This document shows, piece by piece, positions 34,081-44,712 of a stretch of DNA of 64,000 nucleotides. Every line of letters starts with the position of its first letter. Position 1 is the stretch's first letter. The position numbers and the translations under genes are program-made. Below the pieces are notes generated by a model. That model was not told where the DNA came from. It ran no database searches and saw only the letters and a program-made list of their open reading frames with translations. The DNA comes from Pectobacterium aroidearum (GTDB lineage Bacteria > Pseudomonadota > Gammaproteobacteria > Enterobacterales > Enterobacteriaceae): assembly GCF_015689195.1 (NCBI RefSeq), contig NZ_CP065044.1, forward strand, positions 1,612,001 through 1,676,000, read 5' to 3'.

Positions 34081-35179
34081 AACGATTCCTTTATATGCCT
34101 CTCACTTATTTTCATTGAAAGTGTCTTCACGAAAGTACCGTGGTCTCCGTGAAAACTGCTCGTTATGAGTGATTATTACGAAAGAAATCATAACGAGTCG
34201 TTTAATCAATATGGGTATTTACGTGGCATGGTTTTGGCTATTCAGGAAAATGCAGAGAAAGGCGTTATCTTTCCTTATTTCCTAAACCACGAACGCAAAA
34301 ATGTCATATTGCTGAAATATATATCACTACTATTTTCAGTGCTTTCCGTTTGGTGAGAATAAATCTATAAAGAAATGTATTACTCATTTTTCTTCCATGG
34401 CGTGAATAATGGCGGGCATATAAAACAACAGAGAGATTCTTCGGGATTTATCCTGAATTGCGCATTCGTCCATAAATAGAAGAGCAATCTATTTTTATTA
34501 TATGACGTTATATTCTGTGTCATTACCTTGTTTATATAAAACGAATAGTAAAAAAAACACTATTTAAGATAAAGATAGAAGTAGAGTGGTTGTTTAACAA
34601 TATCACAAAATTAATATGTGTTAAAAAAGTGTAAAAAATTGACTTTTTTTATTTTTTTGGTTTTTTATGCTGATTTGTTTTTATTTTTTGAATTCTATAT
34701 CTTATTTATTCGTTTTATTGTAATTGATTATAATGACCATTTTAAAATTATGGTCATTTTCTTCGGGTGGGGAATGATCTCTCAAATGTCTTTAAATGTT
34801 TTATTTATCAATATTTTATTGAGAAAAACTGAAAGTTGAGCGCGCCTTCTGATTTTATCGATTCATAACGATAATTGACTCTTTGGCGACGGATCGGATA
34901 AAAACGCGGCATTGAGGTGGTTAATTTTTCAACAGTATTCGGTCGTATTTTTGTCTGATTACGGTTGGTTGCCTGTGGTAAGACGCGGCGAGGATGCGTT
35001 TTTCTACCGAAACCTGATCTCAGGCGAGTTTACATAGCAAGAAACTCAGGTAACCTACAGCAAGACACTATACCTTATATGGCTTATGTTGCGGGCATGC
35101 CCAATTGCAGAAAAGCCAATCCTCATACCGACAGGGTTATGAGGATATACCATATATTTCATTAACATAGCGGTGTGAT
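34081..35179. other. AT-rich 1.1 kb region upstream of the fimbrial operon
   Basis: Contains the promoter region of the fimbrial operon (minus) and of sixA (plus). Very AT-rich between about 34150 and 34840, as is typical of H-NS-silenced DNA. Two frames, 34165-34356 (63 codons) and 34618-34839 (73 codons, hydrophobic, GTG start), lack ribosome sites and are probably chance. A CCTCATA / TATGAGG hairpin lies at 35121-35144, just before sixA. Confidence 0.5.
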
Positions 35180-35662
35180 ATGCAAGTGTTGATAATGCGT
35201 CATGGTGATGCGGTACTTGATGCAGCGAGTGATGCCGTTCGGCCACTGAGCGACGCTGGTCGCGATGAATCTCGCCAGATGGCGTGCTGGCTGAACGAGC
35301 AAAATATTGATATTGAGCGCGTTTTGGTGAGTCCTTATTTACGCGCGCAGCAAACGCTCGACGTGGTGAAGAAAGAGCTGCTGCTGCCGGAAGAAGCGGA
35401 TTGCTTAAATGAACTGACGCCCGGTGGTGATGCCCAGCTTGTCGGTTATTACCTGCAAACGCTGGCGAGAGAAGGCGTTAGTGCGGTTCTGGTGGTTTCG
35501 CACCTGCCGCTGGTGGGCTATCTGGTTGCAGAATTATGCCGGAATGAAACGGCTCCGATGTTCGCTACGTCCGCCATCGCCTGCGTGAAACTGGAAGCGG
35601 AATCCGGCAATGGTGTGCTGCATTGGCAGGTTAGCCCAGCACAACTGACCGCGAAACCCTGA
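35180..35662 (+). CDS. sixA: Phosphohistidine phosphatase SixA
   Basis: 160 residues, histidine phosphatase superfamily. RHG motif as VLIMRHGDA at residues 4-12, and second catalytic His in VVVSHLPLVGYL near residue 107. In E. coli SixA removes phosphate from His of HPt domains (ArcB) and of NPr in the nitrogen PTS. Next to fadJ in E. coli, separated from it here by the fimbrial operon. Confidence 0.93.
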   Translation: MQVLIMRHGDAVLDAASDAVRPLSDAGRDESRQMACWLNEQNIDIERVLVSPYLRAQQTLDVVKKELLLPEEADCLNELTPGGDAQLVGYYLQTLAREGVSAVLVVSHLPLVGYLVAELCRNETAPMFATSAIACVKLEAESGNGVLHWQVSPAQLTAKP

Positions 35663-35698
35663 TTGCTAATCGAGAAACTCGGCATTCAGAGGGGATGA

Positions 35699-35720
35699 GG
35701 CGTGTAGCTTGCTACACGCC
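35699..35720. terminator. Hairpin between convergent sixA and smrB
   Basis: GGCGTGTAGC TT GCTACACGCC, ten perfect pairs, 37 bases past sixA and 25 past the end of smrB. No T run, yet placed to serve both genes. Confidence 0.55.
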
Positions 35721-35744
35721 CGCATGCTTGACGTATGACAAGGG

Positions 35745-36287
35745 TTACTCAAGCGAAGGTGCCTCCAGCGCCACCAATACCAGTAGCGCGGCATTCCCCC
35801 CAAATTCTTTCGGGGCCTGATGAAACGCCAACACATCGGGGTGCTGCGCCAGCCAGAGCGGTGTTTGCTGCTTCAGTATATGTTTGCCGTGCCCGTGCAT
35901 CACGCAGGCGCAGTAAACGTGCTCCCGACGGCAAGCTGCCAGCAGCGCGCCCAGTTCCTGTTTCGCCTGAAGCTGCGTCAGGCCGTGCAGATCCAGAAAC
36001 AGCTCTGGTGAATAATCTCCCCGTCGCAGTTTCTTCAATTCATAGTGGCTGGCGCCTGGACGGACATAGCGCGTAGGGCCTTCTGCATCCAACTGCGGCT
36101 GAAATTCATCCGAGAAATAGAAACTGGCATCAACCTGTTCCTGCAATGCCCGTTTTGCCGGCAATTCGCCTATTTTCCTGCGCAGTGGTTTGTGGGTATA
36201 GGTGTCCTGACGCAACTTTTTTGTGCCAGTGATTGACGTGCGAAAAAGCTGTAATTCGTCGTCATTCAGCGAATATTTATTACTCAT
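35745..36287 (-). CDS. smrB: Ribosome rescue endonuclease SmrB
   Basis: 180 residues with a C-terminal Smr domain: [20 protein letters not shown] near residue 98 and the active [15 protein letters not shown] near residue 135. SmrB cuts mRNA at collided ribosomes. N-terminal extension ending with [19 protein letters not shown] binds the ribosome. Divergent from prmB, as in E. coli. Confidence 0.93.
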   Translation of the reverse strand: MSNKYSLNDDELQLFRTSITGTKKLRQDTYTHKPLRRKIGELPAKRALQEQVDASFYFSDEFQPQLDAEGPTRYVRPGASHYELKKLRRGDYSPELFLDLHGLTQLQAKQELGALLAACRREHVYCACVMHGHGKHILKQQTPLWLAQHPDVLAFHQAPKEFGGNAALLVLVALEAPSLE

Positions 36288-36458
36288 ATTTCATTCATCT
36301 TGCGTCAACATTCGATCAGTTTACCTTGTCTGCCTGCTGTCGCTAAATAAAAGTCTGTATCGGGGCGCGTTCAGTCGGTTATATCTGCTGATTTGTCGCG
36401 GGCTTCATGGCAAACTAAGCGCCAATTTCCCGTTCAGAACTGTCTGCGGAGGACACCC

Positions 36459-37391
36459 TTGGACAAAATTTTCGTCGATGAGGCCGTCAGTGAACTTCAT
36501 ACCATTCAGGATATGTTGCGCTGGGCTGTCAGCCGGTTTAACGCAGCCAACGTCTATTACGGTCACGGGACGGATAATCCCTGGGATGAGGCCATACAGC
36601 TGGTATTGCCTAGTCTGTATCTGCCGCTCGATATTCCTGAAGATATGTACACGTCTCGTTTGATCACCAGCGAGCGGCAGCGCATTGTTGAACGCGTGAT
36701 CCGCCGCGTTAACGAGCGTATTCCGGTTGCCTATCTGACCAACAAGGCCTGGTTCTGCGGCCTGGAATTCTACGTTGATGAACGCGTGCTGGTGCCGCGT
36801 TCTCCTATCGGTGAGCTGATCAATAACTATTTTGATGAGCAGTTACCAAAAGCACCAAACCATATTCTGGATCTGTGCACGGGCAGCGGCTGTATTGCAA
36901 TAGCTTGCGCTCAGGCATTCCCTGAAGCGGAAGTTGACGCCGTGGATATCTCCAGTGATGCGCTGGCGGTAACCGAACAGAATATTCAGCAGCACGGTCT
37001 GGAATACCGCGTGACGCCGATTCGGTCTGACTTGTTCCGCGATTTGCCTACGATTCGCTATGATTTGATCGTGACCAATCCACCGTATGTGGATGAAGAA
37101 GATATGTCCGATCTACCGCAGGAGTTCCGTTTCGAACCGGAGCTTGGGCTGGCGGCGGGCAACGATGGTCTGGATCTGGTTCGTCGTATTCTGGCCTGCG
37201 CGCCAGACTATCTTCGCGACGACGGCGTGCTGATTTGCGAAGTGGGCAACAGCATGGTGCACCTGATCGAGCAATATCCAGAGATTCCGTTCACCTGGCT
37301 GGAGTTTGATAATGGCGGTGACGGCATATTTATGCTCACGCAATCACAGCTGGTTGATTGCAAAGCGCACTTTAGCGCTTACCGCGACTAA
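36459..37391 (+). CDS. prmB: Ribosomal protein uL3 glutamine methyltransferase PrmB
   Basis: 310 residues. TTG start preceded by GGAGG at ideal distance; this gives [10 protein letters not shown], aligned with the start of E. coli PrmB, whereas an ATG at 36393 would add 22 unrelated residues. SAM-binding motif [20 protein letters not shown] near residue 132 and the catalytic NPPY in [14 protein letters not shown] near 205. Methylates a Gln of ribosomal protein L3. Followed by aroC. Confidence 0.95.
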   Translation: MDKIFVDEAVSELHTIQDMLRWAVSRFNAANVYYGHGTDNPWDEAIQLVLPSLYLPLDIPEDMYTSRLITSERQRIVERVIRRVNERIPVAYLTNKAWFCGLEFYVDERVLVPRSPIGELINNYFDEQLPKAPNHILDLCTGSGCIAIACAQAFPEAEVDAVDISSDALAVTEQNIQQHGLEYRVTPIRSDLFRDLPTIRYDLIVTNPPYVDEEDMSDLPQEFRFEPELGLAAGNDGLDLVRRILACAPDYLRDDGVLICEVGNSMVHLIEQYPEIPFTWLEFDNGGDGIFMLTQSQLVDCKAHFSAYRD

Positions 37392-37474
37392 GCGGTCATA
37401 ACGATATTCAGTAGTCCTATCGTGCATCTGGCTGCGCGGTGGGACAGAAACAGAACACATGCGAAGGAGTTGTG

Positions 37475-38560
37475 ATGGCAGGCAACAGTATTGGGCAATT
37501 TTTCCGCGTCACTACATTTGGTGAATCCCACGGTATTGCTCTGGGGTGTATTGTTGATGGCGTACCACCGGGGATCCCGCTGACCGAAGCGGATCTGCAA
37601 CACGATTTGGATCGTCGCCGCCCGGGGACATCCCGCTATACGACGCAGCGCCGCGAGCCCGATCAGGTCAAGATCCTGTCCGGCGTTTTTGAGGGCGTGA
37701 CAACAGGGACCAGCATTGGTCTGCTGATTGAAAACACCGATCAGCGCTCTCAGGATTACAGCGCGATTAAAGATGTTTTTCGCCCCGGTCATGCGGACTA
37801 CACCTATGAGCAAAAATATGGCCTGCGCGATTACCGCGGTGGCGGTCGCTCTTCTGCGCGTGAAACCGCGATGCGCGTTGCCGCAGGCGCGATTGCGAAG
37901 AAATACCTGCAACAGCAATACGGTGTGAAAGTTCGTGGCTATCTGTCGCAGATTGGCGATGTCACCTGCGAACTGAAAGATTGGGATCAGGTTGAGCAAA
38001 ACCCGTTCTTCTGCCCGGATGTCGACAAGCTGGAAGCCTTGGATGAACTGATGCGTGCGCTCAAAAAAGAGGGCGACTCCATTGGCGCGAAGGTGAGCGT
38101 CGTGGCGGAATCTGTGCCCGCCGGATTAGGTGAGCCGGTCTTTGATCGTCTTGATGCCGATCTGGCTCATGCGTTAATGAGCATCAATGCTGTGAAAGGC
38201 GTTGAAATTGGTGATGGCTTTGCGGTTGTCACCAAGCGTGGCAGCGAAAATCGTGACGAAATCACGCCGGACGGTTTCCAAAGCAACCACGCTGGCGGCA
38301 TTTTAGGCGGGATCAGCAGCGGTCAGCATATCGTTGCGCATCTGGCGTTGAAACCGACCTCCAGCATTATGGTGCCGGGGAAAACGATCAACCGTCAGGG
38401 CGAAGCGACGGAAATGGTCACACGCGGCCGTCACGATCCTTGTGTCGGTATTCGTGCGGTGCCGATTGCCGAAGCCATGATGGCGATTGTGTTAATGGAT
38501 CACCTGCTGCGCCAACGCGCACAGTGTGGGGATGTGAATAGTCAGGTTCCTCGCTGGTAA
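37475..38560 (+). CDS. aroC: Chorismate synthase AroC
   Basis: 361 residues; converts EPSP to chorismate with reduced FMN, the last common step to aromatic amino acids. Signatures: [20 protein letters not shown] near residue 16, [20 protein letters not shown] near 122 and [15 protein letters not shown] near 270. ATG 37475 with AAGGAG; an upstream in-frame ATG is rejected. mepA begins six bases after the stop. Confidence 0.97.
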   Translation: MAGNSIGQFFRVTTFGESHGIALGCIVDGVPPGIPLTEADLQHDLDRRRPGTSRYTTQRREPDQVKILSGVFEGVTTGTSIGLLIENTDQRSQDYSAIKDVFRPGHADYTYEQKYGLRDYRGGGRSSARETAMRVAAGAIAKKYLQQQYGVKVRGYLSQIGDVTCELKDWDQVEQNPFFCPDVDKLEALDELMRALKKEGDSIGAKVSVVAESVPAGLGEPVFDRLDADLAHALMSINAVKGVEIGDGFAVVTKRGSENRDEITPDGFQSNHAGGILGGISSGQHIVAHLALKPTSSIMVPGKTINRQGEATEMVTRGRHDPCVGIRAVPIAEAMMAIVLMDHLLRQRAQCGDVNSQVPRW

Positions 38561-38566
38561 AAAATA

Positions 38567-39412
38567 ATGAAACAAGGGTTAATCGGGGTTCTCGCGCTGG
38601 CGCTGAGCGCGCCGCTGTGGTCGAACGTCGCGTGGGCGAAAACGCCCTGGCAGGAGATCGCACATCCGGTTGCGGGCGCGCCGCAGTCAATTGGTAGTTT
38701 TTCCAATGGCTGTATCATCGGTGCCCAGCCGCTGCCATTGCAGTCGCTGGATTATCAGGTGATGCGTGTCGATCAGCGCCGCTATTTCGGCCACCCCGAT
38801 CTGCTGGCATTTATTCACCGCCTGAGCAACGAGGTGAAGCGTACGACCTCGGGTAATGTGCTGGTGGGGGATATGGGCATGCCTGTCGGTGGACGTTTCA
38901 GCAGCGGCCACGCCAGTCACCAATCCGGGCTAGATGTCGACATCTGGCTGCAATTACCCAGACAGCGCTGGAGCGAGCAGCAGTTGCTGAAGCCGCAACC
39001 TATCGACTTGGTTAACGCCAGCGGACTGAACGTTAACCCGCGCGTCTGGCGACCGGAAATCACCACCCTGATCAAAACCGCCGCGTTGGATAACGATGTA
39101 ACGCGTATCTTCGTCAATCCGGCGATTAAAAAACAGCTGTGTGCCGAAGCGGGCCACGATCGTGACTGGCTGCGTAAAGTCCGCCCCTGGTTTGCGCATC
39201 GCGCGCACATGCACGTGCGCCTGCGCTGCCCGGCGGACAGTCTGGAATGTCAGGAACAGAGTGAACCCCCCATCGGTGACGGATGCGGTGCCGAGTTAAC
39301 CAGCTGGTTCCAGCCGAAGCAGCCGAGTAGCGAAGCCCCAGAAAAAACCACGCCGCCGCCATTGCCTCCTTCTTGTCAGGCATTGCTCGACAGACATTTT
39401 GCTGCGAGATAA
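38567..39412 (+). CDS. mepA: Penicillin-insensitive murein endopeptidase MepA
   Basis: 281 residues, signal peptide [23 protein letters not shown]-type zinc metallopeptidase (M74) cutting DD- and LD-cross-links of peptidoglycan in the periplasm. Metal ligands in [20 protein letters not shown] (His, Asp near 115-122) and [12 protein letters not shown] near 215; six conserved Cys for disulfides. Likely co-transcribed with aroC. Confidence 0.95.
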   Translation: MKQGLIGVLALALSAPLWSNVAWAKTPWQEIAHPVAGAPQSIGSFSNGCIIGAQPLPLQSLDYQVMRVDQRRYFGHPDLLAFIHRLSNEVKRTTSGNVLVGDMGMPVGGRFSSGHASHQSGLDVDIWLQLPRQRWSEQQLLKPQPIDLVNASGLNVNPRVWRPEITTLIKTAALDNDVTRIFVNPAIKKQLCAEAGHDRDWLRKVRPWFAHRAHMHVRLRCPADSLECQEQSEPPIGDGCGAELTSWFQPKQPSSEAPEKTTPPPLPPSCQALLDRHFAAR

Positions 39413-39421
39413 CGAATAACG

Positions 39422-40222
39422 ATGGACTGGTTAGTTCTTGGGCCAGAGATGCTGGCCGTGCTGTTTTTTGTTGGGGCGTTGGCAGGGTTTATTGATTCGA
39501 TTGCGGGCGGTGGCGGTTTATTGACGATCCCAGCCTTGCTGGCGGCGGGTTTATCCCCTGCGCAGGCGCTGGCGACGAATAAACTTCAGGCCGTCGGAGG
39601 ATCCTTTTCCGCCAGCCTGTATTTCATCCGTCGCCGCGCGGTCAATCTGGGCGAGCAGAAGCTGGCGATTGCGCTGACGTTTATCGGTTCGACCTTTGGT
39701 GCCTGGCTGATCCAGCAAATCCATGCCGACTTTTTGCGCCAACTGCTGCCGGTGCTGATTATTGGTATTGGTCTCTACTTTTTACTCACGCCAAAAATTG
39801 GTGATGACGATCGGCAACGTCGCCTGTCGCCGCTTCCGTTTGCGATTGTGGCAGGCGGCTGCGTCGGTTTTTATGACGGCTTCTTTGGCCCCGGCGCTGG
39901 GTCGTTTTATGCGCTGGCGTTTGTCACCCTGTATGGTTTCAATCTGGCAAAAGCGACGGCGAATGCCAAAATCCTGAACTTTACCTCCAACTTCGGCGGG
40001 CTGCTGTTTTTTATGCTTAGCGGAAAAGTGGTCTGGGTGGTTGGGGGCGTCATGCTGATCGGGCAGATCCTCGGCGCGCGGCTTGGGGCTAAAATGGTGA
40101 TGACGAAAGGGCAAAAGCTGATTCGTCCTATGCTGGTGCTGGTTTCCGCCATTATGAGCAGCAAGCTGATTTATGACAGCCACGGACACGAGATTGCTGC
40201 CTGGCTGGGACAGTTTTTATGA
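39422..40222 (+). CDS. yfcA: TSUP-family membrane protein YfcA
   Basis: 266 residues, about eight membrane segments, sulfite exporter TauE/SafE family (DUF81): LAGFIDSIAGGGGLLTIPAL near residue 20 and GGCVGFYDGFFGPGAGSFYA near 140 form the two family repeats. Substrate unknown, perhaps a sulfur-containing anion. Nine bases after mepA. Confidence 0.92.
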   Translation: MDWLVLGPEMLAVLFFVGALAGFIDSIAGGGGLLTIPALLAAGLSPAQALATNKLQAVGGSFSASLYFIRRRAVNLGEQKLAIALTFIGSTFGAWLIQQIHADFLRQLLPVLIIGIGLYFLLTPKIGDDDRQRRLSPLPFAIVAGGCVGFYDGFFGPGAGSFYALAFVTLYGFNLAKATANAKILNFTSNFGGLLFFMLSGKVVWVVGGVMLIGQILGARLGAKMVMTKGQKLIRPMLVLVSAIMSSKLIYDSHGHEIAAWLGQFL

Positions 40223-40250
40223 TAACAATCTTATGATCACAACAGATAAC

Positions 40251-40796
40251 ATGACAACGACGCACCATTATCAGCAACTTATTGATATTTTTAATGATTG
40301 CTTTGGCGATGAATACAACACCCGTCTGGTAAAAGGCGACGATGAGCCGATTTATCTGCCAGCGGATGATGACATTCCGTATCACCGGATTGTGTTTGCG
40401 CATGGTTTTTATGCCAGCGCGCTGCACGAGATCTCCCACTGGTGTATTGCCGGTGCCCAGCGGCGTTTGCAGGTCGACTTCGGCTACTGGTACTGCCCGG
40501 ATGGCCGCGATGCCACGACGCAAAGCCAGTTCGAAGTGGTGGAGATTAAACCCCAGGCCTTCGACTGGCTGTTCTGTGTTGCGGCGGGTTTTCCGTTTAA
40601 TGTCAGCTGCGACAACCTGAACGGCGATTGCGAGCCAGATCGCATTGATTTCCAACGGCGTGTGCATGCGCAAGTGATGCAGTATCTGGACGAGGGGATT
40701 CCTGCGCGTCCGGCGAGCTTTATTCGTGCGCTACAATCGTTTTACAATACGCCCCCGCTGACGGCGGCGAGCTTCCCGTATCCAGCCGATCTGTGA
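40251..40796 (+). CDS. epmC: EF-P Lys34 hydroxylase EpmC
   Basis: 181 residues. Hydroxylates the lysylated Lys34 of elongation factor P. Metal-binding HEISHWCIAG near residue 62 (His, Glu, His) and DFGYWYCPDGRDA near 82. ATG 40251 gives MTTTHHYQQL, matching the E. coli start; an in-frame ATG at 40233 is possible, and neither has a strong ribosome site. Placed between yfcA and yfcL as in E. coli. Confidence 0.93.
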   Translation: MTTTHHYQQLIDIFNDCFGDEYNTRLVKGDDEPIYLPADDDIPYHRIVFAHGFYASALHEISHWCIAGAQRRLQVDFGYWYCPDGRDATTQSQFEVVEIKPQAFDWLFCVAAGFPFNVSCDNLNGDCEPDRIDFQRRVHAQVMQYLDEGIPARPASFIRALQSFYNTPPLTAASFPYPADL

Positions 40797-40830
40797 TGAG
40801 CGGGAACTGCAAAAAATTTGAGGATAAGAA

Positions 40831-41115
40831 ATGATCGCAGAATTTGAAACGCGCATTCTGGCGCTGATTGATGACATGGTAGAACATGCCAGCGACGACG
40901 AGCTTTTTGCTGGTGGCTACTTGCGCGGTCATCTGACAGTGTCGGTTGCAGAAGCGGAAGAAAACGGGGAACACACGCTTGAAGCACTACATGTGCGCGT
41001 TAGCGACAGTATTAATAACGCTATTAAAAATGGCGAACTGTCACCGCCGGATCAGGTATTGGTTAACGGAATGTGGGAACGACTGTTCCAGCAGGCGCAG
41101 AACAGTACACACTGA
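40831..41115 (+). CDS. yfcL: YfcL-family protein
   Basis: 94 residues, helical, acidic protein: [20 protein letters not shown] at the start, [20 protein letters not shown] in the middle. ATG preceded by GAGGA. Unknown function; always near epmC and mnmC. Confidence 0.9.
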   Translation: MIAEFETRILALIDDMVEHASDDELFAGGYLRGHLTVSVAEAEENGEHTLEALHVRVSDSINNAIKNGELSPPDQVLVNGMWERLFQQAQNSTH

Positions 41116-41144
41116 TTTCATCAGTGCTCATCGTTAAGCAATCA

Positions 41145-41168
41145 GTGCTGGCTTAGTCAAGCCAGCAC
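41145..41168. terminator. Hairpin between convergent yfcL and mnmC
   Basis: GTGCTGGCTT, AGTC, AAGCCAGCAC: ten perfect pairs in the 66-base gap between two gene ends. T-rich on the plus side only weakly. Confidence 0.65.
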
Positions 41169-41181
41169 ATCTTCTTCCTCA

Positions 41182-43209
41182 TTAATCCTGAGTGACGGGT
41201 TTGCCTTTCAGCAGTTTCCTTATCCAGAAGCGATTCGGGTTTAGCGCAGCAAGCGTGTCGCGATCCAGCGGCAGCGGTTCTCCATACATTTGTGAAGCCA
41301 AAATTTCTGCCGCGAGTGGGGCAGAGCAGAGCCCACGTGAGCCTAACGCACCGATAATAAACAGATCTCGCCAATAAGGCGCGCTCGGCACGGTGTCGGC
41401 ACGGTGCTGTGGATGCAGCCGATCTTCATATTCTGCCAGCGTTTGTTCATAGTCCGGCACGGCTCCTAACAGCGGCAGATGATCGCGTAGTGCACTGCGC
41501 ACACCCTGGCGTGCTTGCGCATTGCTGACATCGATCGTCTTGACCCACTCTGCGTGGGGCAAGCAGTTCAGTAGCCGCTGGCGGTTCTCTTGCTGTTCTT
41601 CTTCCCGATACTCACAGCGGGTTTCTCCCCGTATATAGCTTGCCCCGATGCAGTGCGTTTGATGGCGCGGGCTGACCGGTGTCAAATAGCCGTCGTAGCA
41701 CAGAACCTGTTTAAGCTGCCCCAACACGGGGTTAGTGGGAATATGACTGACCTGCCCGCGCACGGCGTAGGCGGGTAAATGATGAGTTTGCGACCAATCA
41801 GTAATGTGATAGCCATTTGCCAGCACCACAACCGCATGACTTACCCGTTGGCCGGTACTGAAGGTGAGCGCCCAGCCGTCGTCCGTTTTCTCCAGTGCGG
41901 AAACGGAGGTATTCATCTGTACCGACAGGCCGTTCTGCTGTGCCAGCTTCAACGCAGCGGCTGTTAGTTCTGCCGGACACAGCCAGCCGCCGTCGGGGTA
42001 GGTGATGCCGTTTACGCCGGGATTCAGACCGCTTTGGTTTTCCAGTTGTTGTGCATCCACGCTAATGACTAACTCTTCCGGCCATTCGCCTTGCAGAATC
42101 TGTTCGATCTTACGCGCGCTTTTTTCATCCCAGGCGAGCTGGCTAACTCCGCACCACTGGTGCTCAAATGCCAGACCCTGTTGCGCCAGTGCCGTGTAAC
42201 TGCGGCGGGCAAAGTCAAAAGCAAGGGAGAAGAAGCGGGATACCGCATCGTGCCTGTTATTCAGCAGGGGATACAGCGCACCCTGACGATTGCCGGAGGC
42301 ACCCGTGGCAGGCAGGGCTTCCGCACAGTAGAGCGTGACCTTTGCTCCGCGCCGTTGCAGCGCCAGTGCGGTGAGCACGCTGGCGATGCCGCCGCCGATA
42401 ATCGCAATATCGTCAGTCGTGCTGGCCGCAGGACGCGCATACCACGGTGTCGGCGAGGTGATGGGAAGCGTCTCGGGAAGGATGCCACTCAGCATCTCGC
42501 GTTTTTGCCCGAATCCTTTGACTTTACTGACCTGAAACCCCGCCTGTTGCAGACCGCGACGTACAAAGCCCGCAGCGGTAAAGGTGGCAAACGTGCCTCC
42601 TTGACGGCACAGACGAGCCATTGCCTGAAACAGGTTATCTGTCCACATGTCCGGGTTTTTGGCGGGGGCGAAGCCGTCCAGGAACCAGGCGTCGACCTGA
42701 TGATTCTGGGTGTCATCCAACTCAGGCAGCAACGTGTTGACGTCACCAAACCATAAATCGAGCGTGATAGCACCTTGCGCCAGAATCAAGCGGTGGCAAC
42801 CCGGCAGCGGCAGCGGCCATTGCTCACGCAGTTCATCCGCAAAGGCGGCCAGTTCCGGCCACTGAGCATGTGCGGCCGCTAAATCATGCCGACGTAGAGG
42901 GAATTTCTCGAAGCTGATGAAATGCAAGTGGCGCAAGGTCGCCTGTGGTTGCTGTTGACGAAAGTCGGCAAAGGCTTGCCACAGCGTAAGAAAATTCAGG
43001 CCCGTGCCAAAGCCAGTTTCTGCTATTACGCAGGCAGTGCGCGGATGTGTGGCGAAACGCTCAGGAAACTGATTGCCCTTTAAAAACACATAACGGGTTT
43101 CAGCTAACCCATCCTGATTCGAAAAATAGACGTCATCAAACTGTTGCGATACAGGTGTACCCTGAGCGTTCCAACTTAACGACGCATGTTGGATGGGGAG
43201 GTTCGTCAC
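41182..43209 (-). CDS. mnmC: Bifunctional tRNA 5-methylaminomethyl-2-thiouridine modifier MnmC
   Basis: 675 residues. N-terminal SAM methyltransferase domain ([19 protein letters not shown] near 65, [29 protein letters not shown] near 178) joined to a C-terminal FAD oxidoreductase ([20 protein letters not shown] near 270, [20 protein letters not shown] near 640). Finishes mnm5s2U34 in tRNA wobble positions. Full length compared with E. coli. Divergent from fabB. Confidence 0.96.
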   Translation of the reverse strand: MTNLPIQHASLSWNAQGTPVSQQFDDVYFSNQDGLAETRYVFLKGNQFPERFATHPRTACVIAETGFGTGLNFLTLWQAFADFRQQQPQATLRHLHFISFEKFPLRRHDLAAAHAQWPELAAFADELREQWPLPLPGCHRLILAQGAITLDLWFGDVNTLLPELDDTQNHQVDAWFLDGFAPAKNPDMWTDNLFQAMARLCRQGGTFATFTAAGFVRRGLQQAGFQVSKVKGFGQKREMLSGILPETLPITSPTPWYARPAASTTDDIAIIGGGIASVLTALALQRRGAKVTLYCAEALPATGASGNRQGALYPLLNNRHDAVSRFFSLAFDFARRSYTALAQQGLAFEHQWCGVSQLAWDEKSARKIEQILQGEWPEELVISVDAQQLENQSGLNPGVNGITYPDGGWLCPAELTAAALKLAQQNGLSVQMNTSVSALEKTDDGWALTFSTGQRVSHAVVVLANGYHITDWSQTHHLPAYAVRGQVSHIPTNPVLGQLKQVLCYDGYLTPVSPRHQTHCIGASYIRGETRCEYREEEQQENRQRLLNCLPHAEWVKTIDVSNAQARQGVRSALRDHLPLLGAVPDYEQTLAEYEDRLHPQHRADTVPSAPYWRDLFIIGALGSRGLCSAPLAAEILASQMYGEPLPLDRDTLAALNPNRFWIRKLLKGKPVTQD

Positions 43210-43295
43210 GGTAAAAGCTCATTATTCAAGTGATGGCGAGATTTTAACGAGCGGAATATCGTGGCGCAAATTTAGCAATAATTTCGCGATAGTTC

Positions 43296-43312
43296 GGCTG
43301 ATCGGACTTGTT
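43296..43312 (+). promoter_or_regulatory. FadR-like site before fabB
   Basis: GGCTGATCGGACTTGTT matches the FadR pattern AACTGGTCNGACCAGTT at 12 of 16 defined bases. In E. coli FadR activates fabB from the same kind of site next to a FabR site. Confidence 0.6.
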
Positions 43313-43313
43313 C

Positions 43314-43331
43314 AGCTTACAACTGTACGCT
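43314..43331 (+). promoter_or_regulatory. FabR-like operator before fabB
   Basis: AGCTTACA AC TGTACGCT, an inverted repeat matching at seven of eight positions, resembling the FabR site (AGCGTACA-type half sites). It lies one base after the FadR-like site. Confidence 0.65.
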
Positions 43332-43381
43332 AAAGTGCGAAGCGAAATCCCAAACTCTATAAGTGGAAAAAGAGGTATTAA

Positions 43382-44599
43382 ATGAAACGTGCAGTGATTA
43401 CTGGCCTGGGGATCGTATCAAGCATCGGTAATAACCAGCAGGAAGTTCTGGCATCATTGCGGGAAGGCCGCTCGGGTATTACTTTCTCTCAAGAGCTGAA
43501 AGATTCCGGTATGCGTAGTCACGTCTGGGGGAATGTCAAACTGGACACCACTGGCCTCATCGATCGCAAAATTGTGCGTTTTATGAGTGATGCATCGATT
43601 TATGCCTACTTATCCATGGAGCAGGCGATTCAGGATTCCGGCCTGTCTGATGAAGTTTATCAAAATAACCCACGCGTTGGCCTGATTGCCGGTTCCGGCG
43701 GTTCTGCGCGCTATCAGGTGTTTGGTGCTGACGCGATGCGTAGCCCGCGTGGCCTGAAAGCCGTTGGTCCTTATGTTGTGACCAAATCCATGGGTTCCGC
43801 GGTATCTGCCTGTCTGGCAACGCCGTTCAAAATCCACGGTGTGAACTACTCCATCAGTTCTGCCTGTGCGACCTCTGCACACTGTATCGGTAACGCCGTT
43901 GAGCAAATTCAGATGGGCAAACAGGACATCGTATTCGCTGGCGGAGCTGAAGAGCTGTGCTGGGAATTGGCCTGTGAATTTGACGCGATGGGCGCGCTGT
44001 CGACCAAATACAATGAAACACCAGAAAAAGCGTCCCGTACCTATGATGCCGATCGTGATGGTTTCGTGATTGCAGGCGGCGGCGGTATGGTTGTTGTCGA
44101 AGAGTTGGAACACGCGCTGGCGCGCGGTGCGCACATCTACGCAGAAATCGTCGGCTACGGTGCGACGTCTGACGGTGCAGATATGGTTGCCCCATCGGGT
44201 GAAGGTGCCGTTCGCTGCATGAAGATGGCGATGAACGGTGTTGATACGCCAATTGATTACCTGAACTCTCACGGTACCTCTACGCCGGTTGGCGATGTGA
44301 AGGAACTGGGTGCGATTCGTGAAGTGTTTGGCGACAAATCGCCAGCGATCTCCGCGACGAAAGCAATGACCGGTCACTCTCTGGGAGCCGCAGGCGTTCA
44401 GGAAGCCATTTACTCATTGCTGATGCTGGAACACGGCTTTGTTGCGCCAAGCATTAACGTGGAAAATTTAGATGAGCAGGCTGCTGGCCTGAATATCGTG
44501 ACGACTCCGACGGAGCGTAAACTGACCACGGTGATGTCTAACAGCTTCGGCTTCGGTGGTACGAACGCGACGCTGGTAATGAGAAAACTCGATAAATAA
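43382..44599 (+). CDS. fabB: 3-oxoacyl-ACP synthase I FabB
   Basis: 405 residues, condensing enzyme needed for unsaturated fatty acid synthesis. Catalytic Cys in [20 protein letters not shown] near residue 163, His in [18 protein letters not shown] near 298 and [20 protein letters not shown] near 333. Controlled by FadR- and FabR-like sites just upstream. Followed by a strong terminator. Confidence 0.97.
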   Translation: MKRAVITGLGIVSSIGNNQQEVLASLREGRSGITFSQELKDSGMRSHVWGNVKLDTTGLIDRKIVRFMSDASIYAYLSMEQAIQDSGLSDEVYQNNPRVGLIAGSGGSARYQVFGADAMRSPRGLKAVGPYVVTKSMGSAVSACLATPFKIHGVNYSISSACATSAHCIGNAVEQIQMGKQDIVFAGGAEELCWELACEFDAMGALSTKYNETPEKASRTYDADRDGFVIAGGGGMVVVEELEHALARGAHIYAEIVGYGATSDGADMVAPSGEGAVRCMKMAMNGVDTPIDYLNSHGTSTPVGDVKELGAIREVFGDKSPAISATKAMTGHSLGAAGVQEAIYSLLMLEHGFVAPSINVENLDEQAAGLNIVTTPTERKLTTVMSNSFGFGGTNATLVMRKLDK

Positions 44600-44636
44600 T
44601 CGGTTTTTCATTCGCGTATTATTATGAAAAGTAATC

Positions 44637-44668
44637 AAACCCCGCTGGCGCAAGCCGCGGGGTTTTTT
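44637..44668 (+). terminator. Terminator of fabB
   Basis: AAACCCCGC, 11 bases, GCGGGG then six T. Confidence 0.9.
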
Positions 44669-44712
44669 GTTGGAATACTTATGAGCTGCCTTGGTCGTAA
44701 TGAGAACGGTGC

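Noticed and set aside
34165-34356. 63-codon frame upstream of the fimbrial operon
   Set aside because: AT-rich, no ribosome site, no recognisable protein pattern.
34618-34839. 73-codon hydrophobic frame with GTG start
   Set aside because: No ribosome site; hydrophobicity is what T-rich DNA gives by chance.
42091-42756. 221-codon plus-strand frame
   Set aside because: Lies fully antisense to mnmC and has no family features.
43610-44377. 255-codon minus-strand frame
   Set aside because: Antisense shadow of fabB; His/Arg-rich composition typical of a reversed coding frame.
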